This document shows, in pieces, positions 33,913 to 42,361 of a stretch of 64,000 bases of DNA. The DNA is from CAZGOM01 sp964527265. Lineage in GTDB: Bacteria > Planctomycetota > Phycisphaerae > Phycisphaerales > Phycisphaeraceae. Each line of letters starts with the position of its first letter. The first letter of the stretch is position 1. The DNA is taken from NCBI GenBank assembly GCA_964527265.1, contig CAZGOM010000005.1:17299-81298 (forward strand). Reading direction: 5' to 3'. Below the pieces are notes generated by a model. It saw only the letters and a list, made by a program, of their open reading frames with translations, did no database searches and was not told the DNA's origin. Position numbers and translations under genes: made by a program.

Positions 33913-33992
33913 ACTACTAGATATAGTAGTATGAGAATAGATATCGCTATATGTGGTACGTTCCACGTGGAACACGTTTCTGACGAACGTTC
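33913..33992. other. Palindrome-rich intergenic DNA
   Basis: Within 80 lower-GC bases lie ACTACTA-GATA-TAGTAGT (33913-33930), GTTCCACGTGGAAC (33960-33973) and GAACGTTC (33985-33992). They are between the riboswitch promoter region and the gene at 34131. Confidence 0.6.
33959..33974. other. parS-like centromere site
   Basis: The 16-mer CGTTCCACGTGGAACA contains a perfect 14-base palindrome and differs at one outer base from the TGTTCCACGTGGAACA form of the ParB-binding parS site. No parA or parB gene is in the window, so this is a candidate only. Confidence 0.5.
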
Positions 33993-34130
33993 ATTGCTGG
34001 ATTTGGTGAACAAAAGGGAGCGCAGTTCGTTGTTATAAAGGGAGAATTGAGTTGGGATACTCGGCATGGCTAGGTATGCTGGGTGCGTCGGATAAAGTGA
34101 TGTTGTAAAAACAGACCGGGCGGACATCCA

Positions 34131-35522
34131 ATGAACCAGGCAGAGGCGGCAATCAAAGAGACGCGATGGGCGATCCGGCGGGCGCTGCTTATGCGTGAGC
34201 TGGTGGTGCTGTTGACGTTTTATCTGATGGTGTGGGGCGTGGTGGCGCTGGTGGCGCGGTATGGGTGGACGGGGCGGAGCGTGATGCTTTTGTGGGGGGC
34301 GTTGGGGGTGCCGGTGGTGTGCGCGTGGGCGTGGGTGCGCGCTAAAGGTAAGACGCCTGGGGAGATGCAGGTGCGGACGATGCTGGATGCCCGGAGCGGG
34401 GCGGGCGGGCTGCTCTTGATTGAGGGAGACCAGGAAAGCCAGGCATGGGCGGGGAGCCTGCCGCGGCTTGCGCAGCCGGAATACCGCTGGCGGGACAGGC
34501 AGGCATGGGTGTTATTCGGCGTGGCGGTGCTGTTTGTGGCGGCGGCGCTTCTGGTGCCCGACCCGGATGTGACGCGCGACCCGGTGAAGATGCGGCTGGA
34601 CCATGCGACACAGGGGACCAAGGAGCAGATCGATGTGCTGGCGAAAGAGCCGCTGGTGGCGCAGGAGAAGCTGGCGGAGCTGAAGCGGCAGATTGAGCGC
34701 GTGGAGGAAGAAGCCCAGGGGGACAACCCGACCAAGTCGTGGGAATCATTGGACCAGCTTCGGCGCGCGGTGCAGCAGACGGGGGATGATGCCGGCGCAG
34801 GGCTGGCGTCGCTGGCGACAAGTGCGCAGAACCTTGAATCGCTGGCGCAGTCGCTTTCGGGCGCGCTTAAGGACCCATCAGTGAAGAGCGAACTGGTGCT
34901 GCTGGCGATGAAGGATCTGGAGAAGCTGCTGGAGCGTGAGGCAGAAGGCAAGCCGGATTTGGAAAAGGCGCTTGCGGAGCTGGGGAACTTTAAGGATGGA
35001 GCGGGAGCGGAGGATCTGAAACGCCTGGAGAGGGCCATGGGGAAGCTGGATGCGCGCGCACGGCAAAGGCTGGAAGAACTGCGCAATAAGGGTCTAGGGG
35101 GAGAAGGGGACGGGAGGAAGCCGGGCGAGGGCAAGGACGGGAAACAGGCGCTGAAGGATTTTCTGGATAAGGAGGACACGCCGGACTCGATCAAGGAGGC
35201 GTGTGCCGGGCAGGACGGGGCGGGTGGGGTGAACCGCGGGCCGGGTGCGGCGAAGCTGACATTCAATGACATGGAGAGCCCGGAGGTGAAGAACGGCTTG
35301 ACGCCCGACGCACTGCCGCCGGGGAAGCGGGATGTGAACGATGCGCGGCTGGTGAGCGTGTCGGCGGAGAAGCCTAAGGAGAATGCCGATGGAGAAGGAT
35401 CGACACAGGGCGCATTGGGGTCCGGCGGAGGGCAGGGGGGCGAGGCGAATCGCCAGGAACTCTTGCCGATCCACAAGCAGGCGGTGAAGCGGTACTTTGA
35501 TCGTGGAGAGGGGAAGCCGTGA
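34131..35522 (+). CDS. Hypothetical membrane protein with coiled coil, MoxR cluster 1
   Basis: This protein has 463 residues. Two membrane helices lie near the N-terminus (about residues 25-45 and 51-69) and a third at about 125-142 (WVLFGVAVLFVAAALLVPDP). Then comes a long charged helical part with coiled-coil character (EKLAELKRQIERVEEEAQ, LKDLEKLLEREAEGKPDLEKAL). The end is Gly-rich (GALGSGGGQGGEA) and closes with LPIHKQAVKRYFDRGEGK, an ending common in proteins encoded beside MoxR. It opens the plus-strand cluster that continues with moxR. The role is presumably structural within a MoxR/Bat-type membrane complex. Confidence 0.75.
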   Translation: MNQAEAAIKETRWAIRRALLMRELVVLLTFYLMVWGVVALVARYGWTGRSVMLLWGALGVPVVCAWAWVRAKGKTPGEMQVRTMLDARSGAGGLLLIEGDQESQAWAGSLPRLAQPEYRWRDRQAWVLFGVAVLFVAAALLVPDPDVTRDPVKMRLDHATQGTKEQIDVLAKEPLVAQEKLAELKRQIERVEEEAQGDNPTKSWESLDQLRRAVQQTGDDAGAGLASLATSAQNLESLAQSLSGALKDPSVKSELVLLAMKDLEKLLEREAEGKPDLEKALAELGNFKDGAGAEDLKRLERAMGKLDARARQRLEELRNKGLGGEGDGRKPGEGKDGKQALKDFLDKEDTPDSIKEACAGQDGAGGVNRGPGAAKLTFNDMESPEVKNGLTPDALPPGKRDVNDARLVSVSAEKPKENADGEGSTQGALGSGGGQGGEANRQELLPIHKQAVKRYFDRGEGKP

Positions 35523-35593
35523 GAGAAGGAAGATGGGTCTTGGATTCTGGGTCTTGGGTATTGTCAGATAAGAAAAGTATAGGGTTGAGCAAG

Positions 35594-35609
35594 AGCTAAA
35601 ATTTTAGCT
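35594..35609. promoter_or_regulatory. Perfect 16-bp palindrome upstream of moxR
   Basis: AGCTAAAATTTTAGCT lies 46 bases before the moxR ATG. It could be an operator or, with the following TTTT, a weak terminator for the preceding gene. Confidence 0.4.
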
Positions 35610-35654
35610 TTTCAGGTAGGATGCAGTGGTGGATATTTGGTGAAAGAAGGATTC

Positions 35655-36683
35655 ATGACGCAGAACTTATTGACGCCTCAGGAGCTCGCGCCGGTGACGG
35701 CTTTGGCGACGCGCGCGCTGGGGGAATTGGATGGGATTTTGATTGGGCGGGCGGAGTTGCACCGGCTGGTGTTGGTGGGGGTTTTAAGCCGTGGGCATAT
35801 TCTGCTGGAGGGTTTGCCGGGGCTGGGGAAGACGGCCCTGGTGAAGGCGCTGGGGCAGTTGATGGGATTGGCGTTTAGCCGCGTGCAGTTCACGCCGGAC
35901 TTGATGCCGGGGGACATTCTGGGTGCGCACATCCTGGAGCAGCATGCGGATGGGTCGCGGAAGATGCGATTTCAAGAGGGGCCGATTTTCACCAATATCC
36001 TGCTGGCGGACGAGATCAACCGTGCGAGCCCCAAAACGCAGTCGGCGCTGCTGGAGGCGATGCAGGAAAAGTGTGTGACGCTGTTGGGGGTAACGCGCGC
36101 GTTGCCCGACCCGTTTTTTGTGCTGGCGTCACAGAACCCGATTGAATTGGAAGGGACGTACCCGCTGCCGGAGGCGCAGTTGGACCGATTTTTGTTCAAG
36201 CTGGTGGTGAGCGATGTGACGGTGGAGACGATGGAGCGGATCATCACCACGCGCAGGCGCGGGGAGGCGCCGGTGCCGACGTGGCGGATGTCCGCAGCGG
36301 AATTGGGGACGATGCTTTCAACGATGGAGCGGATCGTGCTGCCTGGCCCGGTGGCGCGATACGTGGCGCGGGTGGCGGCAGGGACGCATGCGGGGTCAGC
36401 GGAGGCGACGGGATTGGTGAACAAGTATGTGACGTATGGCGCCTCGCCGCGCGCGGCGATCGCGATGGCGGAGGCGGGGCGGGCCAATGCGCTGATCGCG
36501 GGTCGGCCGACAGTGGGTTTTGAGGATGTGAAGCTGGTTGCGCCGCATGTGCTGGGGCATCGGTTGATGTTGAACTACCAGGCGCGGTTTGACCGTGTGC
36601 AGACGCGGGATGTGATCAATGAACTTCTGGCAACGCTGGACCCGGCGCAGATGAAGCTTCCCAGCGGGGTGGCGGCGAGTTAG
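35655..36683 (+). CDS. MoxR-family AAA ATPase (cluster 1)
   Basis: This is a 342-residue AAA+ ATPase of the MoxR family. Walker A GLPGLGKTA, the family stretch FTPDLMPGDILGAHI, Walker B LLADEINRASPKTQSALLEAM, sensor SQNPIELEGTYPLPEAQLDRF and a C-terminal lid (YVTYGASPRAAIAMAEAGRANAL) are present. MoxR proteins act as chaperones that insert metals or mature vWA partners; DUF58 and vWA genes follow in this cluster. The ATG at 35655 is used; TTG and GTG at 35637-35642 are alternative starts. A paralogue with its own cluster is at 58316. Confidence 0.95.
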   Translation: MTQNLLTPQELAPVTALATRALGELDGILIGRAELHRLVLVGVLSRGHILLEGLPGLGKTALVKALGQLMGLAFSRVQFTPDLMPGDILGAHILEQHADGSRKMRFQEGPIFTNILLADEINRASPKTQSALLEAMQEKCVTLLGVTRALPDPFFVLASQNPIELEGTYPLPEAQLDRFLFKLVVSDVTVETMERIITTRRRGEAPVPTWRMSAAELGTMLSTMERIVLPGPVARYVARVAAGTHAGSAEATGLVNKYVTYGASPRAAIAMAEAGRANALIAGRPTVGFEDVKLVAPHVLGHRLMLNYQARFDRVQTRDVINELLATLDPAQMKLPSGVAAS

Positions 36684-36781
36684 GAATGATCAATGAGTCA
36701 TGGCAGATTGAGATTGAGTGGGTTTTGGCCTTGAAGATGAAGTTGGAAGAGATCAACTGAAACCTTTACTTTCGGGACTAT

Positions 36782-38836
36782 ATGAGTCAAAAATCAATTG
36801 GATTTTCACGGAAGACCCTGCTGGCGTGGGTCATGGCGGCATTGCTATGCGCGCTTGCCGCACCGGAGAATGCATGGGCGGATGAGGTGCCGGGCCTGAA
36901 TGGGAGCGTGGATGCTTCGCCGTTTTCCTCGGATGGTGCGGGATATGCGCAGGTGAAGGTGACCATTGCGAATTCAGGCGAGCAGAGCCGCGTGGTGGTG
37001 ATGGTGGCGGAAGCCAGCAATAACCCGTTTGGACGGCGTTTTGTGAAGCGCGTGCTGGTGTCGCCGAATTCGACGGTGCGTGCGACGATGCCTGTGCCGC
37101 GCTGGTTTGGGCAGGGGAGCATGGTGCGGCTAAGGTGTGAAGGTGTGGAGTTTGCATCGACGGGCTTGCGGGGAAGCTCGCAGAACCAGGCTGAAGTGGT
37201 GCGGATGACGACAGATGCGAAAGCGGCGCTGGAGCCGATGATCCGTTTCCAGTCGTGGAATGAGTCGCGCGGGGGGTATAGCTATTACGGGGGGAGCACG
37301 CCGCGGGCATCGTATGAACAGGTGACCGCGGCGGTGGGGTCATGGCCGACGGAAGGGGCGGAGTATTTTGGCATTCCCGCGCTGGTGATGACGGAGGCGC
37401 AATGGAAAGATGCGCCGGAGGGGGTGAGGAAAGCGCTGGTGGATTATGTGGCGTTTGGGGGTTTGCTGGGTGTGGTGGGGGATGTGCCTGCGCCGGCGGC
37501 ATTTAAGGAAGTGCGTCCGGATGCATGGCGTTCGGAATCGATGACGATGACTCCGGTGCCGCCGCAGGCGACGTACAGCGGGAGCGGGACATCCGGAACA
37601 CCATCGCCGATACCGATGGGGGGCCTGGTGACTCGGCGGCTGCAGGAAACCAATCGGGCCTACGCATATGGCTATGGCCTTTTTTACGTGTTGCCTTTGG
37701 TGGACGCAGCGCCCAGGAAGGATGATGAGGCGGCGAAGCCCGTGGGCGGCGGCGAGGTGAAAACAAGCGCACGCCCAACCCCGCCGAGCAAGAGCGTCAG
37801 GAGCGGGAGCGGGGACATGCTGCCGGCGCGGCAGGCGGCGCACTGGCGGGAGTTCATCCGTGACTGCGAGGCGCTTGCCTCAAGCGACATGATCGCGTCG
37901 CAATACAACCGGTACGGCTATTACGGTTCAATGGGGAACTCCAAGTGGCGCGATGCGTTCAAAGTGGCGCATACGGAGGGGCTTTCGCGGAATCTGATGT
38001 TTGCGATGCTGCTGTGTTTTTCGGTGGCGGTGGTGTCGGGGATCGTGATGTTGCGGATGCGGGGGAAGAAGATGTGGATTCTTGTGGCCATGCCGAGCTT
38101 ATCGGTGGCGTGCGCGCTGGGACTGGTGGTGCTGACGATGTTGTCGGAAGGGTTTGGGGGCGTGTCGAATGTGGCGGCGGTGACGTTCCTGGACCAGCGT
38201 ACGCAGGAGGGGCGGACCCTGGGCGTGGTGGGGATTTATTCGCCGCTGGGGCTGGGTGCGTCGGGGTTGAGGTTTGATTCTGAGACGCAGATTTTGAATC
38301 CGCCCGGTGAGATGGGACAGGAGGGGTGTATGGTGGATATGACGCAGGATGAGCATGTGGAGGATGGGTGGCTTACGCCGCGCGTGGTTGGGTATCTGCA
38401 ACTGGCGAAGCGGTCGGCACGCAAAGAGCGGCTGCTTTTTGCGAAGGACGGCGATGGATACAGCGTGACCAATGGGCTGGGGGCGCCGATCACGCGGCTG
38501 CAGTACCGCGATGCGGCGGGGAGGCGGTTTTCTGCGGGGCCGATGGCCGCGGGCGCCACGGCGGCGATGACGGAGGAACAAGTCGTGGAGGAAGCCGTGT
38601 TGCGAGGAGAAACGGGGGAGCAATGGCGCGGGCGGGAGGCATCCAACGCGACATCGACCTGGCTCCGGAGTTATTGGATGCAGAGCCTGCGGGTGGTGGG
38701 TCCGGCATCGCTATTCTGGCCGGCGCCGGGAGAGTATGTGTGCGAGCTTTCCGGGTCTCCGTTTTTGGAAGACGGGATGAAGGGAAGCGGAACCACGACG
38801 GGCAGGAACGTGGTTTTAGGCGTGGTTGAGAAGTAG
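36782..38836 (+). CDS. Large exported membrane protein, MoxR cluster 1
   Basis: This protein has 684 residues. A signal peptide (about residues 1-33, ending ENAWADE) is followed by a beta-rich domain (ASPFSSDGAGYAQVKVTIANSGEQSRVVVMV), a region with TEGAEYFGIPALVMTEAQW and VRKALVDYVAFGGLLGVVGD that resembles a glutamine-amidotransferase-like or carboxypeptidase-like fold of outer-face proteins, two membrane helices (about 398-418 and 427-447), and a C-terminal soluble half. I cannot name the family. Position between moxR and the ABC exporter suggests it belongs to the same envelope complex. Confidence 0.72.
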   Translation: MSQKSIGFSRKTLLAWVMAALLCALAAPENAWADEVPGLNGSVDASPFSSDGAGYAQVKVTIANSGEQSRVVVMVAEASNNPFGRRFVKRVLVSPNSTVRATMPVPRWFGQGSMVRLRCEGVEFASTGLRGSSQNQAEVVRMTTDAKAALEPMIRFQSWNESRGGYSYYGGSTPRASYEQVTAAVGSWPTEGAEYFGIPALVMTEAQWKDAPEGVRKALVDYVAFGGLLGVVGDVPAPAAFKEVRPDAWRSESMTMTPVPPQATYSGSGTSGTPSPIPMGGLVTRRLQETNRAYAYGYGLFYVLPLVDAAPRKDDEAAKPVGGGEVKTSARPTPPSKSVRSGSGDMLPARQAAHWREFIRDCEALASSDMIASQYNRYGYYGSMGNSKWRDAFKVAHTEGLSRNLMFAMLLCFSVAVVSGIVMLRMRGKKMWILVAMPSLSVACALGLVVLTMLSEGFGGVSNVAAVTFLDQRTQEGRTLGVVGIYSPLGLGASGLRFDSETQILNPPGEMGQEGCMVDMTQDEHVEDGWLTPRVVGYLQLAKRSARKERLLFAKDGDGYSVTNGLGAPITRLQYRDAAGRRFSAGPMAAGATAAMTEEQVVEEAVLRGETGEQWRGREASNATSTWLRSYWMQSLRVVGPASLFWPAPGEYVCELSGSPFLEDGMKGSGTTTGRNVVLGVVEK

Positions 38837-38891
38837 GCGCAGAGTTTTAGCGGTTCGTGGCCAACGAGCAGAGAAGAAGGAAGGGTGGTTT

Positions 38892-39833
38892 ATGAAGGTT
38901 GAAGTGCGCAACTTGAAAAAACATTTCGGGGCCACCAAAGCGGTGGACAACGTGAGCTTTGAGTTCCACTCGGGCGAGACGTTCGGGTTTGTCGGGCCCA
39001 ATGGGTCGGGCAAGACGACGACGATGCGGATCATGGCGACGATGGACGAGCCGACGGATGGGGATGTGCTCATCGATGGCGTGTCCGTGGTGGAGTATCC
39101 GGAGCATGCACGGCGCCTGCTGGGGTATGTGCCGGACAACGAGCCGACGCCGCCGGACATTAACATCCATGAGTACCTGGATTTTTATGCGCGGGCCTAT
39201 GGGCTCAAAGGCGTGCGGCGTGAAAAGACGATCCGGGATATCGAAGAATTTACGAACACAACGGCAATCCGGGAGAAAATGGTCAAATCCCTTTCCAAAG
39301 GGATGAAGCAGCGCGTGAGCGTGGCGCGTGCGCTCTTGCACGACCCGGCGCTGATCCTGATGGACGAGCCGGCGGCCGGGCTGGACCCACGGGCGCGCAT
39401 CGACCTGCGGGAACTGGTGAAGGCGTTGGCGGATACGGGCAAGGCGATCCTGATCAGTTCGCACATCCTGCCGGAACTGGCGGAGATGTGCGATGGGACG
39501 GTGATCATCGAAAAGGGCGTGGTGCTGCGGGCCGGAAAGCTGGACGCGATCATGCATCAGGATTCGCAGACGCAGGCGCACCGGCGGTATCTGCTGCGTG
39601 TGCTGGGGGATGATGAGCAACTGGCGCGGACGCTGCTGGAAACGGCGGGCGTGCATCATGCCGTGGCCCTGGGCAAGGGGCAGGTGTCGGTGGACATCAT
39701 CGGCGGTGAGGAAGAAGCGGCAGCGCTTTTGGCGGCGCTGGTGGGGCGGGGTGTGAAGCTGGTGGAATTCAAACCTGAGAAGCACAGCCTGGAGAACATT
39801 TTCATGAACGCAACCAAGGGGAATGTGCAATGA
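38892..39833 (+). CDS. ABC transporter ATP-binding protein (ABC-2 type)
   Basis: This 313-residue ATPase starts at 38892 (MKVEVRNLKKHFGATKAVDNVSF); the frame is open from 38826, but homology begins at this Met. Walker A GPNGSGKTT, signature LSKGMKQRVSVARALLHDP (a common LSGGQ variant in ABC-2 exporters) and Walker B LILMDEPAAGLDPRA are intact. The last 90 residues form the regulatory tail of this group. It pairs with the permease that overlaps it by ATGA. The substrate could be a polysaccharide, lipid or peptide. The insertion of an exporter inside a MoxR-Bat cluster is notable, and a related pair organisation is seen in gliding or cell-surface export systems. Confidence 0.93.
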   Translation: MKVEVRNLKKHFGATKAVDNVSFEFHSGETFGFVGPNGSGKTTTMRIMATMDEPTDGDVLIDGVSVVEYPEHARRLLGYVPDNEPTPPDINIHEYLDFYARAYGLKGVRREKTIRDIEEFTNTTAIREKMVKSLSKGMKQRVSVARALLHDPALILMDEPAAGLDPRARIDLRELVKALADTGKAILISSHILPELAEMCDGTVIIEKGVVLRAGKLDAIMHQDSQTQAHRRYLLRVLGDDEQLARTLLETAGVHHAVALGKGQVSVDIIGGEEEAAALLAALVGRGVKLVEFKPEKHSLENIFMNATKGNVQ

Positions 39834-41428
39834 CAAGCGCGATTGTTGAACCTCCGCAGGCGGATGAGGCATCCAAAGGCGGCCGGATGGACCGGCTGTT
39901 GGCGTGGCTGGACGACCGAGTGAACCCGATCGTGCTTAAGGAACTGCGGCAGAATGCGCAGTCGAATGTGCTGGCAAGCATCATCGTGCTGGTGATGCTG
40001 GTATCGCTGGGCATTGTGGGGCTGGGCGCGGCATCCAGCACCGAGGGGCCGGGGCTGTGGACGTTCATCGCGCTCAATACGTTCATGATGATCGTGTGCG
40101 CAGTGGTGATTCCGCTGGGGGGCGCGCTGCGCATGCTGGGCGAGGTGAACGACACGCACGGCGACCTGCTTTCGATCTCGACGATCACGCCGATCCGGTT
40201 CGTGATGGGGAAGATTGGCGCGACGCTGCTGGTGACGGCAATGGTGTTTGGGATGAGCCTGCCGTTTTTGACGGTGTGCTATTACCTCAACGGGATTTCA
40301 ATTCCGCTGATCCTGATCGCGTTCTGGCTGGATGTGATGGTGATTTTCGGCGGCGTGGTGTTTTCAATCTGCATCGTGGGCAAGGACCCCAATCCGGTGA
40401 CGCGCTATTTGGCCGTGCTGGCGCAGCCAGCGATGCTGATTCCGGTGTTTGTGATGATGGGGGTGCTGGTCTCAGCCGGAAGCAGGATGGTGCCCAACAT
40501 GGCGGAGTTCATGCTGGTGATGGCGCACCTGTTCATGGTGGAGATCGTGTTGTGCGTGCTGTTCATCACGGCAGCGGTGGTGAGGATGATGCCTGAGACG
40601 GCCAACCGGAGCGTGCTGGCGCGGCTGGCGGTCACGGCGGTGACGATCGGGAGTGCGGCATACCTGTTCCTGATGGACAAGCTGGTGTACAAGCGAGCGC
40701 TGGGCGGCACGTCCTCGCTGGACGGGGAAACATTGCTGAAGGCGTGGTCGATGTGCGCGTGGGGGCTGATGATCCTGTGCCTCCTGGTGGTGATTTCAGG
40801 CCGGGACCGGTATGGATCGCGCATCCGGAATTTGATTCCAGCCAAGCCGATGAAACGGCTGGGTGCGTTTGTGCTTTTTTCCGGTGCGGGAGGCGGTGTG
40901 GTGTGGTGGCTGATGTTGTGCGGGGTGTTACTGGGGATCGGTATGGGGTGGTCCCTGACGCATGGCGATTTCCCTTATTTCAAGACGTTGGAGTTCTCGC
41001 GGAGTGAGAACACCTGGCTGATTCCCATGCGAATCGGGGTGTATGCGTTTCTTTATGCGATGAGCGCGGTGCTGCTGCGGCATTACCTGATGCGCAATTG
41101 GGCCAAGCCGATGGTGGCCAGCGTGCTGGCGGTGGCGGGGATGGTGGCGTCGGTGCTGCTGCCGCTGATGCTGAGCCTGTTTTTGATGGGTCGCGGGCCG
41201 ACAGGAACGCTGAGGGATGTGGTGGACATGGTCTGGGCGCTCAGCCCGCTGGGAATGGTGATCGACGACACGCCGCGCCTGGCGGTGATGACGGTGGTTG
41301 CGCTGTGGTCCGCTGTTGTGGTGGTGGGGATGATTCCTTGGCTGAGATTCCACTGGACGTCGTTCACGCGGCTGGAGCCGGATGTCGCGACGCAGGAGGC
41401 TTTGATGAAAGTGAGAAGTTTGAAGTAA
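39830..41428 (+). CDS. ABC-2 type permease
   Basis: This 532-residue membrane protein begins with a soluble stretch (DRVNPIVLKELRQNAQS) typical of ABC-2 permeases, followed by about twelve hydrophobic segments. GEVNDTHGDLLSISTITPIRFVMGKIGATLL is the usual cytoplasmic loop that meets the ATPase. It overlaps the ATPase gene by four bases and forms the exporter with it. The substrate is not predictable. A second permease of similar build (49467) has no ATPase of its own in this window. Confidence 0.88.
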   Translation: MTSAIVEPPQADEASKGGRMDRLLAWLDDRVNPIVLKELRQNAQSNVLASIIVLVMLVSLGIVGLGAASSTEGPGLWTFIALNTFMMIVCAVVIPLGGALRMLGEVNDTHGDLLSISTITPIRFVMGKIGATLLVTAMVFGMSLPFLTVCYYLNGISIPLILIAFWLDVMVIFGGVVFSICIVGKDPNPVTRYLAVLAQPAMLIPVFVMMGVLVSAGSRMVPNMAEFMLVMAHLFMVEIVLCVLFITAAVVRMMPETANRSVLARLAVTAVTIGSAAYLFLMDKLVYKRALGGTSSLDGETLLKAWSMCAWGLMILCLLVVISGRDRYGSRIRNLIPAKPMKRLGAFVLFSGAGGGVVWWLMLCGVLLGIGMGWSLTHGDFPYFKTLEFSRSENTWLIPMRIGVYAFLYAMSAVLLRHYLMRNWAKPMVASVLAVAGMVASVLLPLMLSLFLMGRGPTGTLRDVVDMVWALSPLGMVIDDTPRLAVMTVVALWSAVVVVGMIPWLRFHWTSFTRLEPDVATQEALMKVRSLK

Positions 41429-41435
41429 GAGGTGG

Positions 41436-42353
41436 ATGGTTGAAGATGGAAAGATGATGAAAGGTTTTGGCGTGGGCGAGGTGAAGGCAGAGGCAAACTG
41501 GCGGGCGCTTGGCCGGATGGGCGGGGCGCGCTATGGGTTTGTTTTGCCGCGCACGGTGAGGGTGGGGCAGCGAGGGGAGCGGGTGAGCACGCGGGAGGGT
41601 GCGTCGATGGAGTTTTTGGACCATCGGGAATATCAGATGGGAGATGACCCGCGGCGCGTGGACTGGGGGGCTTATGCGCGCTCGGACAAGCTGGTGGTGC
41701 GGCGGTATCACGATGAGGCCAGCCCGCATCTGGATCTATTGCTGGATACGTCAGCTTCGATGGGGCTGGAGGGTTCGCAAAAGGGGTTGGCGGCGCGGGC
41801 GCTTTCGGTGTGTCTGGCGACGGCAGCGGAAAGCGCCGGCTTCACCAACAAGGTGCATTTGCTGGGGGAACAGGGGCTGGAACTGCCGGGTTCGGCAGGG
41901 CGGCCGGAGGGGTGGAGTGAGATTGAATTCGGCGGGGCGACTTCGCCGGAGGCGTCGCTCATGGCGCGTCCTGCGCGGCTTAAAACCAGAGGCACGCGCG
42001 TGCTGATCAGCGATCTGCTTTGGCCGGGAGACCCGAATTGGCTGCTCACGCGCCTGGCCACGGAATCAGGCATGACGGTGATTGTGCAGCTTCTGGCGCA
42101 GAGCGACCAGGAGCCGCCGGAACTGGGGATGTATCGGTTGATCGACAGTGAGACGGGGTTCACCCGTGATGTGACCATTGATCAAGGCGCACAGGCGCGA
42201 TATTTGGACAACCTGGCGCGTCATACCGAAGCCTGGCGATCAGGGAGCCGGCGCGTGGGGGCGGTGTTTGTGACGCTGACGGCGGAGCGACTGCTTGAGG
42301 GGTGGGGTTTGGATGAGCTTGTGCGTCAGGAGGTGCTGCAGTTCCTTTCCTGA
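41436..42353 (+). CDS. DUF58 protein (MoxR cluster 1)
   Basis: This is a 305-residue DUF58 protein. The core MEFLDHREYQMGDDPRRVDWGAYARSDKLVVRRY is followed by a vWA-like MIDAS DTSASM and VLISDLLWPGD. DUF58 proteins are regular partners of MoxR ATPases and are thought to be cytoplasmic or membrane-associated. The ATG at 41436 follows GAGGTGG closely; Mets at 41454 and 41457 are alternatives. It lies 7 bases after the permease and abuts the vWA gene that follows, so translation is probably coupled. The paralogue in cluster 2 is at 59430. Confidence 0.92.
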   Translation: MVEDGKMMKGFGVGEVKAEANWRALGRMGGARYGFVLPRTVRVGQRGERVSTREGASMEFLDHREYQMGDDPRRVDWGAYARSDKLVVRRYHDEASPHLDLLLDTSASMGLEGSQKGLAARALSVCLATAAESAGFTNKVHLLGEQGLELPGSAGRPEGWSEIEFGGATSPEASLMARPARLKTRGTRVLISDLLWPGDPNWLLTRLATESGMTVIVQLLAQSDQEPPELGMYRLIDSETGFTRDVTIDQGAQARYLDNLARHTEAWRSGSRRVGAVFVTLTAERLLEGWGLDELVRQEVLQFLS

Positions 42354-42361
42354 GCTTTCCA

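Noticed and set aside
33837..34127. 96-codon minus-strand frame upstream of the riboswitch
   Set aside because: It covers the probable promoter region and the parS-like palindromes, with no homology or ribosome binding site.
34220..35476. 418-codon minus-strand frame, very Ser/Pro/Ala-rich
   Set aside because: It is antisense shadow of the coiled-coil membrane gene in high-GC DNA.
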